From 2-01-FULL-41-26 sp964587505 (GTDB taxonomy: Bacteria > Patescibacteriota > Minisyncoccia > 2-02-FULL-40-12 > GWA2-44-9): a DNA stretch of 45,709 nt. This document shows, piece by piece, positions 1 through 5,924 of the stretch. Numbering within the stretch: the stretch's first letter is position 1; every line of letters starts with the position of its first letter. The stretch is taken from the NCBI GenBank assembly GCA_964587505.1, contig CAZPLD010000001.1, forward strand, positions 1-45,709, in the 5' to 3' direction. A program made the position numbers and the translations under genes. Under the pieces are notes generated by a model, which was not told the DNA's origin, ran no database searches, and saw only the letters and a program-made list of their open reading frames with translations.

Positions 1-96
1 CGCCGCCTTAAGTTCGTGGAACTCTTTTCTGGCAAGGTCTCCGGCCTCTTCGGCGTTAAGAGTTACGCAATCTTTAAAAACTTTGTGAGCATTCAT
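1..96 (-). CDS. Hypothetical protein, 5' part only (runs off left edge)
   Basis: The first 32 codons of a minus-strand gene lie at the window edge, opening with MNAHKVFKDCVTLNAEEAGD. The ATG at 94-96 follows an AAGG that could act as a weak Shine-Dalgarno sequence. The fragment is charged, probably helical and soluble, with no signal peptide. It is too short to assign to a family. The next gene upstream on this strand ends in a terminator at about 158-180, so this gene probably has its own promoter within 97-157. A coding call rests on an uninterrupted frame and a plausible ribosome site only. Confidence 0.5.
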   Translation of the reverse strand, partial: MNAHKVFKDCVTLNAEEAGDLARKEFHELKAA

Positions 97-154
97 GGTA
101 ACCTTAACAACTCAAATAACTGCTCAGATAATACAACTTTAACAACAACTTGTC

Positions 155-180
155 AAACAAAAAGCGGCTTATTGCCGCAT
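155..180 (-). terminator. Rho-independent terminator
   Basis: On the minus strand GCGGC-AATAA-GCCGC is followed by TTTTTGTTTG. The stop codon of the gene at 169-504 lies inside the hairpin, an economical layout seen again elsewhere in the window. Confidence 0.8.
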
Positions 181-504
181 GCTTGGATATAGTTTCAAAG
201 ATTCTTCAGAAAGAGCATATGCATTAATTGGCCTGCCCAAAAGCCAGTCAAGGATAATACGCTTTTTAATAGGCCATGGGCTATGCTGCGCTTTCCGGAA
301 AAAGTGCTGTCCGACACCACCCAAATCGTCATCAAAACTCTGGTAAGCGTAATCAAGGCCCATCTGTTGCCACCGGTCTTTGAAAAGCTGGCTTTGCTTG
401 TAAAGATATCTGGCCTGCACGCCAAAACGGACATAGTAGCTACCCAGGAGCATCTTCTTCAGGCCAATGTACGACTCAATTAAACAACAAAGGGCTTGCC
501 TCAT
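169..504 (-). CDS. Hypothetical protein, 111 aa
   Basis: The family is not recognised. The start is well supported: the ATG at 504 is preceded by AGAAGGAG at good spacing, and the stop sits within a terminator hairpin. The protein is rich in Tyr, Leu, Arg and Lys (for example YYVRFGVQARYLYKQSQLF) with no membrane segment, no signal peptide and no recognisable catalytic motif. It is probably cytoplasmic. It stands alone between two terminators and so looks monocistronic. An overlapping frame on the same strand at 195-434 is a shadow without a ribosome site. Confidence 0.7.
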   Translation of the reverse strand: MRQALCCLIESYIGLKKMLLGSYYVRFGVQARYLYKQSQLFKDRWQQMGLDYAYQSFDDDLGGVGQHFFRKAQHSPWPIKKRIILDWLLGRPINAYALSEESLKLYPSMRQ

Positions 505-593
505 GTTTGTCTCCTTCTACGGTGTTTCCGATATCACTATTATGAAACTTATGGTTTAAATGTCAAGCAAAAACACTGTCAGTGAGGTATCGG

Positions 594-620
594 TAAATAA
601 AAAGCGGTTATCACCGCTTT
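594..620 (-). terminator. Rho-independent terminator
   Basis: AAAGCGGT-GATA-ACCGCTTT followed by a T-rich tract on the minus strand. It overlaps the stop codon of the gene at 619-840. Confidence 0.8.
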
Positions 621-840
621 AGAAATAAGTCTTTCCATTGTCATCATAAACTTGGAACAGGTCGCTTCTGCTGATAGCAAATTCTCTACAAAGAGAGACT
701 GCTTCTTCGGCCGTGTCAGTATCTGCCCCAATCTGATAATAGCAGGAATCAAACATTGTTATTGCCCTAAATTTTCCACGACTTGCAAATCTATCCTCGT
801 GACCAATTTCTCTTAGCTTTGGTCTTCCTTGAGTCGTCAC
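619..840 (-). CDS. Hypothetical small protein, 73 aa
   Basis: GTG start at 840 with a strong Shine-Dalgarno sequence (AAGGAGAAG) five bases upstream. The stop is embedded in a terminator. The protein has a basic N-terminus (TTQGRPKLREIGHEDRFASRG) and an acidic centre (GADTDTAEEAV), with no membrane segment. The family is not recognised. It is a free-standing cistron beside the tRNA-fMet island, so accessory cargo is possible but not shown. Confidence 0.7.
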   Translation of the reverse strand: MTTQGRPKLREIGHEDRFASRGKFRAITMFDSCYYQIGADTDTAEEAVSLCREFAISRSDLFQVYDDNGKTYF

Positions 841-910
841 ACCTTCTCCTTTTCAATAAACTCAAATCTTGCCATTAAGATAGCACGTCTTTAACTACCC
901 GTCAATCCAA

Positions 911-930
911 TGTTGCGGGGGTGGGATTCG
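911..930 (-). repeat. Inverted copy of the tRNA-fMet 3' end
   Basis: The reverse complement is 20 nt identical to 2393-2412, covering part of the T-loop, the T-stem 3' strand, the acceptor 3' strand and three bases beyond the discriminator of tRNA-fMet. It lies one base after the stop codon of the HTH gene at 932-1612, in the orientation of that gene. Confidence 0.85.
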
Positions 931-931
931 C

Positions 932-1612
932 CTACAATCTGGGAATATTTAAAAGACGGTCTGTTAGGGCGTTTAGTTTATATAACAAGTTCGCACTTTT
1001 CTTAATTCTAAAATCTATGGTTCCGTAATGGACATTATGATTTTCATATTTCTTAGCTGGTTTAGTTTTAACATATCTAAAATTCGTAAAGTTCTCTGGT
1101 TTTATTTTGAGATAGTTTCTCCAGAAAGAAATTATTTCTTTCTCACGGTTCTTGTGTATGGAATTGATGTGTATAGAAAATTTAATATCCATCTTTTTTA
1201 TATTATAAAAACGATAAAACCATTCAATCATAAACCTTACTATTTGTTTATTACTATTAGTAAACTGTACCGTCCCATATGTTTTTGTTCCCTCGGCTAA
1301 ATACAAAGCAAGACCCGCTATAAAGAATTCTCCTTTCGTTAATTTGTTGAGTTTTTTTGCTTCTTCTGTGGCTTGCCGTATTGCATTCACCCTTTTCATT
1401 CTCTGAAAATTCGCACCCTTCAAGCGTCCCCGGGTAATTAGGTGTTGTTTTTCATCCAAAACCATTTTTAGCTGTTTATCTGTTAATTTGATATCTCTAC
1501 ACCACAAACTAACTGTGCTTTGAGATACTTCAATAATACGAGCTATGTCTTTAATACTTTTTCCCAAACTTCTCAATTTTCGAGCTCTGATTTTTAATTC
1601 CGATTTGGCCAT
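932..1612 (-). CDS. HTH protein with LAGLIDADG-like C-terminal region
   Basis: 226 aa. Residues 1-50 form a resolvase-type helix-turn-helix (LRSLGKSIKDIARIIEVSQS, then TVSLWCRD). Residues 95-185 contain a GLALYLAEGTK motif and FTNSNKQIVRFMIEWFYRFY, a layout I associate with LAGLIDADG-fold proteins of CPR bacteria and archaea. It may be a DNA-binding or homing-endonuclease-derived protein; nuclease activity is inferred only. It is divergent from tRNA-fMet, and its stop codon abuts an inverted copy of that tRNA's 3' end. The start follows a TATAAT box by 15 nt and no Shine-Dalgarno sequence is visible, so the leader is very short. It is AT-rich compared with the core genes, which fits accessory DNA. 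Confidence 0.75.
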   Translation of the reverse strand: MAKSELKIRARKLRSLGKSIKDIARIIEVSQSTVSLWCRDIKLTDKQLKMVLDEKQHLITRGRLKGANFQRMKRVNAIRQATEEAKKLNKLTKGEFFIAGLALYLAEGTKTYGTVQFTNSNKQIVRFMIEWFYRFYNIKKMDIKFSIHINSIHKNREKEIISFWRNYLKIKPENFTNFRYVKTKPAKKYENHNVHYGTIDFRIKKSANLLYKLNALTDRLLNIPRL

Positions 1613-1627
1613 AGATAGTTATAATAC

Positions 1628-1656
1628 ATTATACCACACTTTCTTTTTGGTGGAAA
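1628..1656 (-). promoter_or_regulatory. Promoter of the HTH gene
   Basis: Minus strand: TTTCCA (1651-1656), 17-nt spacer, TATAAT (1628-1633). It leaves only about 8-15 nt of leader before the ATG at 1612. Confidence 0.5.
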
Positions 1657-1840
1657 TTGCAATTGTGCATAAAGTATGATATGTTAGATTACAGAAATCG
1701 CGGGGTAGAGCAGCGGCAGCTCGTCAGGCTCATAAGAAATTGTGACCTATCATAGTAATGTGGTATGGAAAACTTCCGAAATTGCCGGAAACCCGATTCG
1801 CCAAAGGCGAAGGGCAATCAGCAGCCAAGGATTGTGTTCT

Positions 1841-2266
1841 TTATAATTTAGCTTCTCTTAATTGCCGATATGATTTCTCACGACGTTCTAATTCGTCCCG
1901 AGATAACTTATAGGTTTTGGGCGGACATTCAAGTTGATAGCCAATAGCAATGTCTGCTTCATGAGATTTGGTAATAAGGAATGGTTTAACTTTCTGGAGA
2001 AGAATGCAAGCTTCCCGAGATGACCAAGAAACTGTATAAGATTGTTTGCGAAGTTTTCCTGTATCAAGAGTTCTTGTTCTTCTTTTTTTATAAATTGTTC
2101 CTCCAAAGTGTTCTTGAATCCAATTAATTGTTTTCAAAGAACACATACATATCTCCATTCTCAAAGAGTAGCGAGCATTGATGTAAGGAAAAGCTGGCTT
2201 CCGACGGAAAATAGAAATATGTCCTTCTCCGTCGATAAGACCCGCTAAATAAGCAACATCGGTCAT
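1841..2266 (-). CDS. LAGLIDADG homing endonuclease, antisense within the intron
   Basis: 141 aa from the ATG at 2266. A single LAGLIDADG motif (YLAGLIDGEGHISIFR, residues 6-21) is followed by the usual beta-rich region and a C-terminal helix (LERREKSYRQLREAKL). One motif in a protein of this length implies a homodimer cutting a near-palindromic site, presumably the intronless tRNA-fMet gene. The ORF lies in the P6 loop but is read opposite to the intron, so it cannot be translated from the tRNA transcript. It has its own extended -10 (TGC-TATAAT, 2273-2281) six bases before the ATG, which predicts a leaderless mRNA. A longer TTG-start form from 2284 would cover that promoter and is less likely. 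Confidence 0.88.
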   Translation of the reverse strand: MTDVAYLAGLIDGEGHISIFRRKPAFPYINARYSLRMEICMCSLKTINWIQEHFGGTIYKKRRTRTLDTGKLRKQSYTVSWSSREACILLQKVKPFLITKSHEADIAIGYQLECPPKTYKLSRDELERREKSYRQLREAKL

Positions 2267-2272
2267 ATGTAA

Positions 2273-2281
2273 ATTATAGCA
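2273..2281 (-). promoter_or_regulatory. Extended -10 promoter of the homing endonuclease
   Basis: TGC-TATAAT on the minus strand, ending six bases before the ATG at 2266. No good -35 is visible. Confidence 0.5.
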
Positions 2282-2412
2282 CAATCAAGGTTCAGAGACT
2301 ATAATGGAAGCATCCGCCAATTGGCGGATGATGGGATAGTCCGACACTGTCAGTAATGGCAGCTAACAGCCAGAACCTGAAGGTCGTGGGTTCGAATCCC
2401 ACCCCCGCAACA

Positions 2413-2600
2413 AAAATAAATCAGGGCTACCCTTTACGGGTGGTTTTGATTTATTTCTAAGTTGCTGGAGGGAGCGAATGCTATTGAGGTATTCGCGTTG
2501 GGATTTGAAAAGCGGAGCGATGTTACAAATTGCAATCGGCAATTTGTAACCGCGAGCTGGGACTGCGACCAAAATTGCGGAAGCAATTTTGAGTTGTAGC
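2413..2600 (+). repeat. Hairpin-rich spacer behind tRNA-fMet
   Basis: 188 nt with no gene. It contains stems AAATAAATCA/TGATTTATTT (2415-2456, likely the tRNA terminator), GCGAAT/ATTCGC, ACAAATTGC/GCAATTTGT and CAAAATTGC/GCAATTTTG. The last two share a core and look like related modules of a nomadic repeat. It ends at a second copy of the tRNA 3' end. Confidence 0.6.
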
Positions 2601-2621
2601 CGAATCCCACCCCCCGCAACA
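2601..2621 (+). repeat. Direct copy of the tRNA-fMet 3' end (remnant)
   Basis: Matches 2393-2412 except for one extra C in the C-run (six instead of five). The flanking bases GAGTTGTAGC also resemble the preceding tRNA sequence GGTCGTGGGTT. A terminator follows, as behind a real tRNA. It looks like the displaced end left when DNA integrates into a tRNA gene. Confidence 0.75.
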
Positions 2622-2624
2622 TGG

Positions 2625-2655
2625 AAAATAACCTAGCATTTGCTAGGTTATTTTT
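2625..2655 (+). terminator. Terminator behind the tRNA remnant
   Basis: AAAATAACCTAGCA pairs with TGCTAGGTTATTTT, loop TT, with a run of T. Confidence 0.8.
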
Positions 2656-2743
2656 AGTTCATGGGGGCGGGAATAAGAACCGCTGGATTTATTTTTTGGA
2701 TGATGATAAAATCAAGCCACTTCTTTGATAATGAAAGGCTGCG

Positions 2744-3181
2744 ATGAGATTCCTATTCGCTATCTTTTTTCTGGTATCTCAAGGCAAGGTTATTGACGAA
2801 ACCGTAAACATAAAATTCAACGAAATTGATGTTTCTATAAATACTAAAGTTGAGCAGAAAACAGAAAATTATATTTATACCTATGGCCTAAATAATAAGG
2901 GGCAAACATCGGTATTAATTTCCTTCTCGACGATTGACAAGATAACCAGGCCAGAACATATATTAATAGAGTTATCTTCTAAAGAAAAGAAAGATTTTAC
3001 TTTTACATCAAAAATATCTTCCGTCCGCTTTGGAAGTAAAATAGAAATATATATTCCAGACACACAACCTCGCTATCCATATGATAATAAAGGTAGGCCA
3101 GACTTTCCTGTAGGTAAGTTCTGGATGCTAACTTACGTTGATATAATAAATACTCATTTGCCATCAAACCTAGTTAATTAG
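2744..3181 (+). CDS. Hypothetical exported protein, 145 aa
   Basis: The family is not recognised. The ATG at 2744 follows GAAAGG at six bases. The N-terminus (MRFLFAIFFLVSQG) is a short hydrophobic segment that could serve as a signal peptide, although it lacks a clear cleavage box. The rest is beta-rich and polar, with alternating hydrophobic residues (TVNIKFNEIDVSINTKVEQK, then IEIYIPDTQPRYPYDNKG), suggesting an extracytoplasmic beta-sandwich. It lies between two copies of the tRNA-fMet 3' end (2601-2621 and 3278-3287), so it may be cargo of a decayed integrated element. It is clearly AT-rich. A terminator follows directly. Confidence 0.7.
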   Translation: MRFLFAIFFLVSQGKVIDETVNIKFNEIDVSINTKVEQKTENYIYTYGLNNKGQTSVLISFSTIDKITRPEHILIELSSKEKKDFTFTSKISSVRFGSKIEIYIPDTQPRYPYDNKGRPDFPVGKFWMLTYVDIINTHLPSNLVN

Positions 3182-3207
3182 TGCGATAACCCCGCACTTT
3201 TTTATTT
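3179..3207 (+). terminator. Rho-independent terminator
   Basis: GTGCG-ATAACCC-CGCAC followed by TTTTTTATTT, directly after the stop codon at 3181. Confidence 0.8.
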
Positions 3208-3277
3208 CTCCTCATCTAAGTAATATCTAAAAACCTTCTCAACTAACCCCCGAGAAGCAGTTCCAACGATTGATTGT

Positions 3278-3326
3278 CCCCGCAACATAGTAAAAACAAA
3301 ACCACCAAAAGGCTGTTTTGTTTTTA
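3278..3326 (+). repeat. Short tRNA-fMet 3' fragment plus hairpin
   Basis: CCCCGCAACA (3278-3287) equals the last ten bases of the fMet locus (2403-2412). It is followed by a 12-bp hairpin TAAAAACAAAAC/GTTTTGTTTTTA (3291-3302, 3315-3326) with a T-rich 3' arm. It resembles another tRNA end with its terminator, but ten bases alone could be chance. Confidence 0.45.
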
Positions 3327-3386
3327 TTGCCAAAACAACTAAACAAGAGTATTTTAAACACAAAGTTCGTTTAAATCCGAGGGGTT

Positions 3387-4511
3387 ATGGGCTCAAAAAA
3401 ATATCTGGTTCCCGGCGCTGGTGTTGGAAAAGCCATTGCTTACACGCTTGCAAAAAGCGCCAACACGCAATTGGTGGTTATCGCGGACATGGATATAGAA
3501 AAGGCTGTCAAGGTTTCCCGTTTTGTAAATAAGTTTTGCAGTCCAAAGTGCGTTGCAATTCAATTTGATGCCGAAAAAACTAAAAATTTTGTCGCACTTT
3601 TTAAAAAGTTTGATGTGGTTATAAGCGCCCTTCCGGCTAAATATAACTTCAAATTAGCCGAGGCGGCTATTCGGGCAAACACACATTTTTGCGACCTTGG
3701 CGGAGTTGTGGAGGTAACAAAACAAATGCTCGAACTAAACAGAAAATATCCGAATATGCCGGTATCTGTAGTCCCCGACTGCGGACTTATGCCTGGCTTA
3801 GGAATTATTATATCTAAAAAACTGATGTTAGATTTGGGCGGAGCAGAATTCATTGAGATTCTGGTGGGTGGACTTCCCCAAAAACCGAAGCCCCCGACAT
3901 ATTATCAAAAAGTTTTCCATGCAGAAGGACTAAGACATATCTGCTATGACATGGCCCCGATTTTGTCCAATGGCGAAATCAAATTAGTAAAACCATTTCA
4001 TGATTATAGCCAAATAGATGTGCCTGAACTGCAAAGATTTTCTAAAAAATTCAATGGACGCGTTGAAACATTTGTTACAGCTGGGGCATCTCTTGCTGCT
4101 GAATCATTCCGCGATTGGGGCGTGAACTACTTTGCCGAGAAAACCGTCCGCTGGCCGTGGTTCGTAGATTTCTTCAAAAAAGTACCGGAATATAAATTTG
4201 AACAAGCAATTGAAGAGTATCTAACAACTCCTGTTGACGCCGAAAATCCAGATTTGGTCTGGATGCTGGTAACAGCCCGAAAGACGGGAATTAACCCAAA
4301 ATCAGTCTCGCTTTTAGATTTATATGACACTGCTACCGATCTGACAGCCATGCAGAGAACAACCGGTTTTACGACTGCTGTCATCGCCGAAATGATGGCC
4401 GAAGGAAAAACAAAGCCAGGAGTTTCCACACCGGAAAACGCTTTTGACGACTTAGGTACAAATGAAGTACTTGATAGAGTTTGCTGCTTACTGACTTTGA
4501 AAGAAAATTAA
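3387..4511 (+). CDS. Saccharopine dehydrogenase family protein
   Basis: 374 aa. The N-terminal Rossmann fold has a glycine-rich loop (VPGAGVGKAIAYTLAK, residues 7-22), an acidic residue after the second strand (VIADMDIEKA) and DVVISALPAKYN near residues 76-87. This is the pattern of the saccharopine/homospermidine/carboxynorspermidine dehydrogenase group. The middle FCDLGGVVEVTKQ and VPDCGLMPGLG fit that family, with a shortened C-terminal domain. The substrate cannot be read from sequence; lysine or polyamine metabolism is possible, and a reductive role with NAD(P)H is inferred. No pathway partner is adjacent. The ATG follows GAGGGG at short spacing. A terminator follows. Confidence 0.85.
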   Translation: MGSKKYLVPGAGVGKAIAYTLAKSANTQLVVIADMDIEKAVKVSRFVNKFCSPKCVAIQFDAEKTKNFVALFKKFDVVISALPAKYNFKLAEAAIRANTHFCDLGGVVEVTKQMLELNRKYPNMPVSVVPDCGLMPGLGIIISKKLMLDLGGAEFIEILVGGLPQKPKPPTYYQKVFHAEGLRHICYDMAPILSNGEIKLVKPFHDYSQIDVPELQRFSKKFNGRVETFVTAGASLAAESFRDWGVNYFAEKTVRWPWFVDFFKKVPEYKFEQAIEEYLTTPVDAENPDLVWMLVTARKTGINPKSVSLLDLYDTATDLTAMQRTTGFTTAVIAEMMAEGKTKPGVSTPENAFDDLGTNEVLDRVCCLLTLKEN

Positions 4512-4530
4512 GCGGTCCCGCCAGAAAACT

Positions 4531-4560
4531 AAATGCCCCGCTTTGCGGGGCATTTTTAAT
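4531..4560 (+). terminator. Bidirectional terminator
   Basis: ATGCCCCGC-TTT-GCGGGGCAT then TTTTAATTT. It separates the convergent genes ending at 4511 and 4573. Confidence 0.85.
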
Positions 4561-4572
4561 TTGTATTTATTG

Positions 4573-5052
4573 TTATTGCAAGATCTGGGCCTGAAGCAAA
4601 ATCTTTCCGATATTGCCTGATGAACCGCAGTTTACAGCCAACTCTTTAGGCAAACTTGGACTGGATAAGGTAACTATCTTGTAACCGTAAGCGGATAAAT
4701 CATATTTTGCGCTACCAATCATAACACTTTTCGTACTTGCTGACCTATTATCCAGCATAACACTGGTGCCATTTTTATAGGTAGGTCCTTGGGGAGTCAT
4801 CTGGCAACGATCGTCAAATTGAATCCTTCTGCCTTCGTACTCCTTAACGGCATCAGAATAGCTTTTAGCTGAAACGGGGGCAGTACTTTTCTTTACAACC
4901 GGCTTTGCCGTTGTTCCTGCAACGGGGCTTGGGCTTACGTTTGACTGATTTAAATCTCCAAGACCGGGCAAAGATGGCAAGTTTTTAGAATACATCCACC
5001 ACGCCCCAACACCTACTACAACCAACACAACTACCAACCAAGTCTTATTCAC
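4573..5052 (-). CDS. Membrane-anchored extracytoplasmic protein, 159 aa
   Basis: GTG start at 5052. One N-terminal transmembrane helix (TWLVVVLVVVGVGAWWMY) is followed by a Ser/Pro/Thr/Ala-rich linker (residues 35-65) and a folded C-terminal domain of about 90 residues. Two cysteines (DDRCQM and VNCGSS) could form a disulfide outside the cell. The type is common in CPR genomes but I know no function. It is convergent with the dehydrogenase gene. Upstream, 5053-5176 carries no other gene. The Shine-Dalgarno sequence is weak. Confidence 0.75.
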   Translation of the reverse strand: MNKTWLVVVLVVVGVGAWWMYSKNLPSLPGLGDLNQSNVSPSPVAGTTAKPVVKKSTAPVSAKSYSDAVKEYEGRRIQFDDRCQMTPQGPTYKNGTSVMLDNRSASTKSVMIGSAKYDLSAYGYKIVTLSSPSLPKELAVNCGSSGNIGKILLQAQILQ

Positions 5053-5176
5053 AATAGATTTCTCAAATCATTGGGCTGTTCAAGGCCCATTAGACCGAGT
5101 TTTAATTATTACAATAAGTATACCAAATAAAAACCACAACAGCGAAAGAAGATATCCACACGGCAACAAAAAAGAA

Positions 5177-5205
5177 TTGACTAATAGCAAAATGCCTGAT
5201 ATAAT
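5177..5205 (+). promoter_or_regulatory. Strong promoter upstream of tRNA-Ser(CGA)
   Basis: TTGACT (5177-5182), 17-nt spacer, TATAAT (5200-5205), predicted +1 near 5212. It is the best sigma-70-like match noticed in the window. Confidence 0.8.
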
Positions 5206-5212
5206 AATATTA

Positions 5213-5257
5213 GAGTGGGCCCACCACTCCTTCCCCGCTCCGGTGGGGCTTTCGTTT
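5213..5257 (+). terminator. Two hairpins in the tRNA leader, the second terminator-like
   Basis: GAGTGG-GCCCA-CCACTC (5213-5229) is followed by CCCCGC-TCCG-GTGGGG and then CTTTCGTTT (5233-5257). They start at the predicted +1, so a 45-nt RNA or an attenuated leader is possible. Confidence 0.5.
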
Positions 5258-5286
5258 AATAGGGTGACGTGGTAAATTTTCAGTAT

Positions 5287-5371
5287 GGAGGGTTCGCCTA
5301 ATGGTATGGCACTGGTTTCGAAAACCAGCAGGAGAAATCCTTTGCAGGTTCGAGTCCTGCACCCTCCGCCA
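5287..5371 (+). tRNA. tRNA-Ser(CGA)
   Basis: Acceptor GGAGGGT/ACCCTCC, discriminator G73, encoded CCA (5369-5371). The anticodon stem CTGGT/ACCAG encloses TTCGAAA, so the anticodon is CGA. The long variable arm (CAGGAGAAATCCTTT) confirms a type II serine tRNA. Confidence 0.95.
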
Positions 5372-5373
5372 AA

Positions 5374-5402
5374 TTGTAAAAGACCTCTGAAAATGCTAAA
5401 AT
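5374..5402 (+). promoter_or_regulatory. Promoter predicting a leaderless mRNA
   Basis: TTGTAA (5374-5379), 17-nt spacer, TAAAAT (5397-5402). The seventh base after the -10 is the A of the ATG at 5409. Confidence 0.6.
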
Positions 5403-5408
5403 TAGGGT

Positions 5409-5831
5409 ATGGATAATCAAATAATAGCCAAGCGCTATAGAACTGAATTATCCTCGGTAAAAGAGCTCCTTTTCAAGTTCCTTTTGGTTTGGACCGGAAT
5501 CCTGCTTATATTAAGCTGGGTAGACTTTTTCTCAAAATATAAGCTATCGGAAGCGATGGTAACAAGTTATATAATCCTGTTAGGCGTTTATATAGTTCAC
5601 AAAGAAACGTCACGCTGGACCGGCGTAAAAATGGGCATCAAACCGGGGGAACTATTTGTTTATGTGTGGTGGATCTCACTCTTAAGTATGCTTATATTGG
5701 GATTTTTTGCACACCGGGAAGTATCCCCTTCTGTAAGATTCTTAGCTTATGAAGTTTTAGGAGCGTTTCTCCTTAGCGAAATATCCAAAGGAGTTAACGC
5801 CTATAAAATAACCGGCGGTAATCTTGATTAA
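5409..5831 (+). CDS. Small integral membrane protein, 140 aa
   Basis: Four likely transmembrane segments, near residues 20-40 (LLFKFLLVWTGILLILSWVD), 48-63 (AMVTSYIILLGVYIVH), 83-101 (LFVYVWWISLLSMLILGFFA) and 108-125. The family is not recognised; similar short proteins occur in CPR genomes. The promoter spacing predicts a leaderless transcript. The stop codon is three bases before tRNA-Ser(TGA), and no terminator intervenes, so the gene and two downstream tRNAs are likely co-transcribed. Confidence 0.75.
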   Translation: MDNQIIAKRYRTELSSVKELLFKFLLVWTGILLILSWVDFFSKYKLSEAMVTSYIILLGVYIVHKETSRWTGVKMGIKPGELFVYVWWISLLSMLILGFFAHREVSPSVRFLAYEVLGAFLLSEISKGVNAYKITGGNLD

Positions 5832-5834
5832 ATT

Positions 5835-5924
5835 GGTGGGGTGCTCGAGTGGTTTAAGAGGATGGTCTTGAAAACCATTGTACGGGAAACCGTACCGTGA
5901 GTTCGAATCTCACCCCCACCGCCA
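5835..5924 (+). tRNA. tRNA-Ser(TGA), last base shared with a start codon
   Basis: Acceptor GGTGGGG/CCCCACC, G73 at 5921, CCA at 5922-5924. The anticodon stem ATGGT/ACCAT encloses CTTGAAA, anticodon TGA. The long variable arm TGTACGGGAAACCGTACC is type II. The A of CCA is also the A of the ATG of the next gene. Confidence 0.95.

Larger units (their letters stand above)
1734..2373 (+). ncRNA. Group I self-splicing intron in tRNA-fMet
   Basis: 640 nt. The upstream exon ends in U and the intron ends in G (CCAG), both canonical. Core elements are visible. P4 pairs ATTGCC (1781-1786) with GGCAAT (1813-1818). P5 is the hairpin TTCGCC-AAA-GGCGAA (1797-1811). P6 pairs ATTGTG (1831-1836) with CACAAT (2280-2285). 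P7 pairs GACTAT (2297-2302) with ATAGTC (2336-2341). P8 is the perfect hairpin at 2311-2330. The conserved Q-like AATCAGCAGCC and R-like TTCAGAGACTA strings fit the family. A homing endonuclease gene occupies the P6 loop in antisense orientation. The subgroup was not assigned. Confidence 0.92.
1699..2410 (+). tRNA. tRNA-fMet(CAT), interrupted by a group I intron
   Basis: Exon 1 is 1699-1733 and exon 2 is 2374-2410. Joined, they form a 72-nt tRNA with acceptor CGCGGGG against CCCCGC-A, that is, the C1:A72 mismatch that marks bacterial initiators. The anticodon loop is CTCATAA (anticodon CAT), the T-loop is TTCGAAT and the discriminator is A73. The anticodon stem is TCAGG/CCTGA. The initiator GGG/CCC run in the anticodon stem is reduced to GG/CC. 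CCA is not encoded (CAA follows). The intron sits between anticodon base U36 and A37. A TATGAT box lies about 19 nt upstream. This may be the only initiator tRNA, so splicing would be essential. Confidence 0.93.

Noticed and set aside
2345..2355. ACACTGTCAGT shared by the intron 3' region and 572-582
   Set aside because: An 11-nt match between AT-rich intergenic regions without further similarity is not convincing.
2363..2572. 69-aa minus-strand frame ending GWDSNPRPSGSGC
   Set aside because: This peptide is the antisense translation of the tRNA-fMet 3' half, a well-known annotation artefact. Similar frames across tRNA-Arg (6391-6660), tRNA-Cys (43385-43612) and tRNA-Ser (45065-45292) were rejected for the same reason.
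5897..5923. Upstream extension of the 197-aa membrane protein gene
   Set aside because: The added residues are encoded by the T-arm and acceptor of tRNA-Ser(TGA); the ATG at 5924 is the first sensible start.
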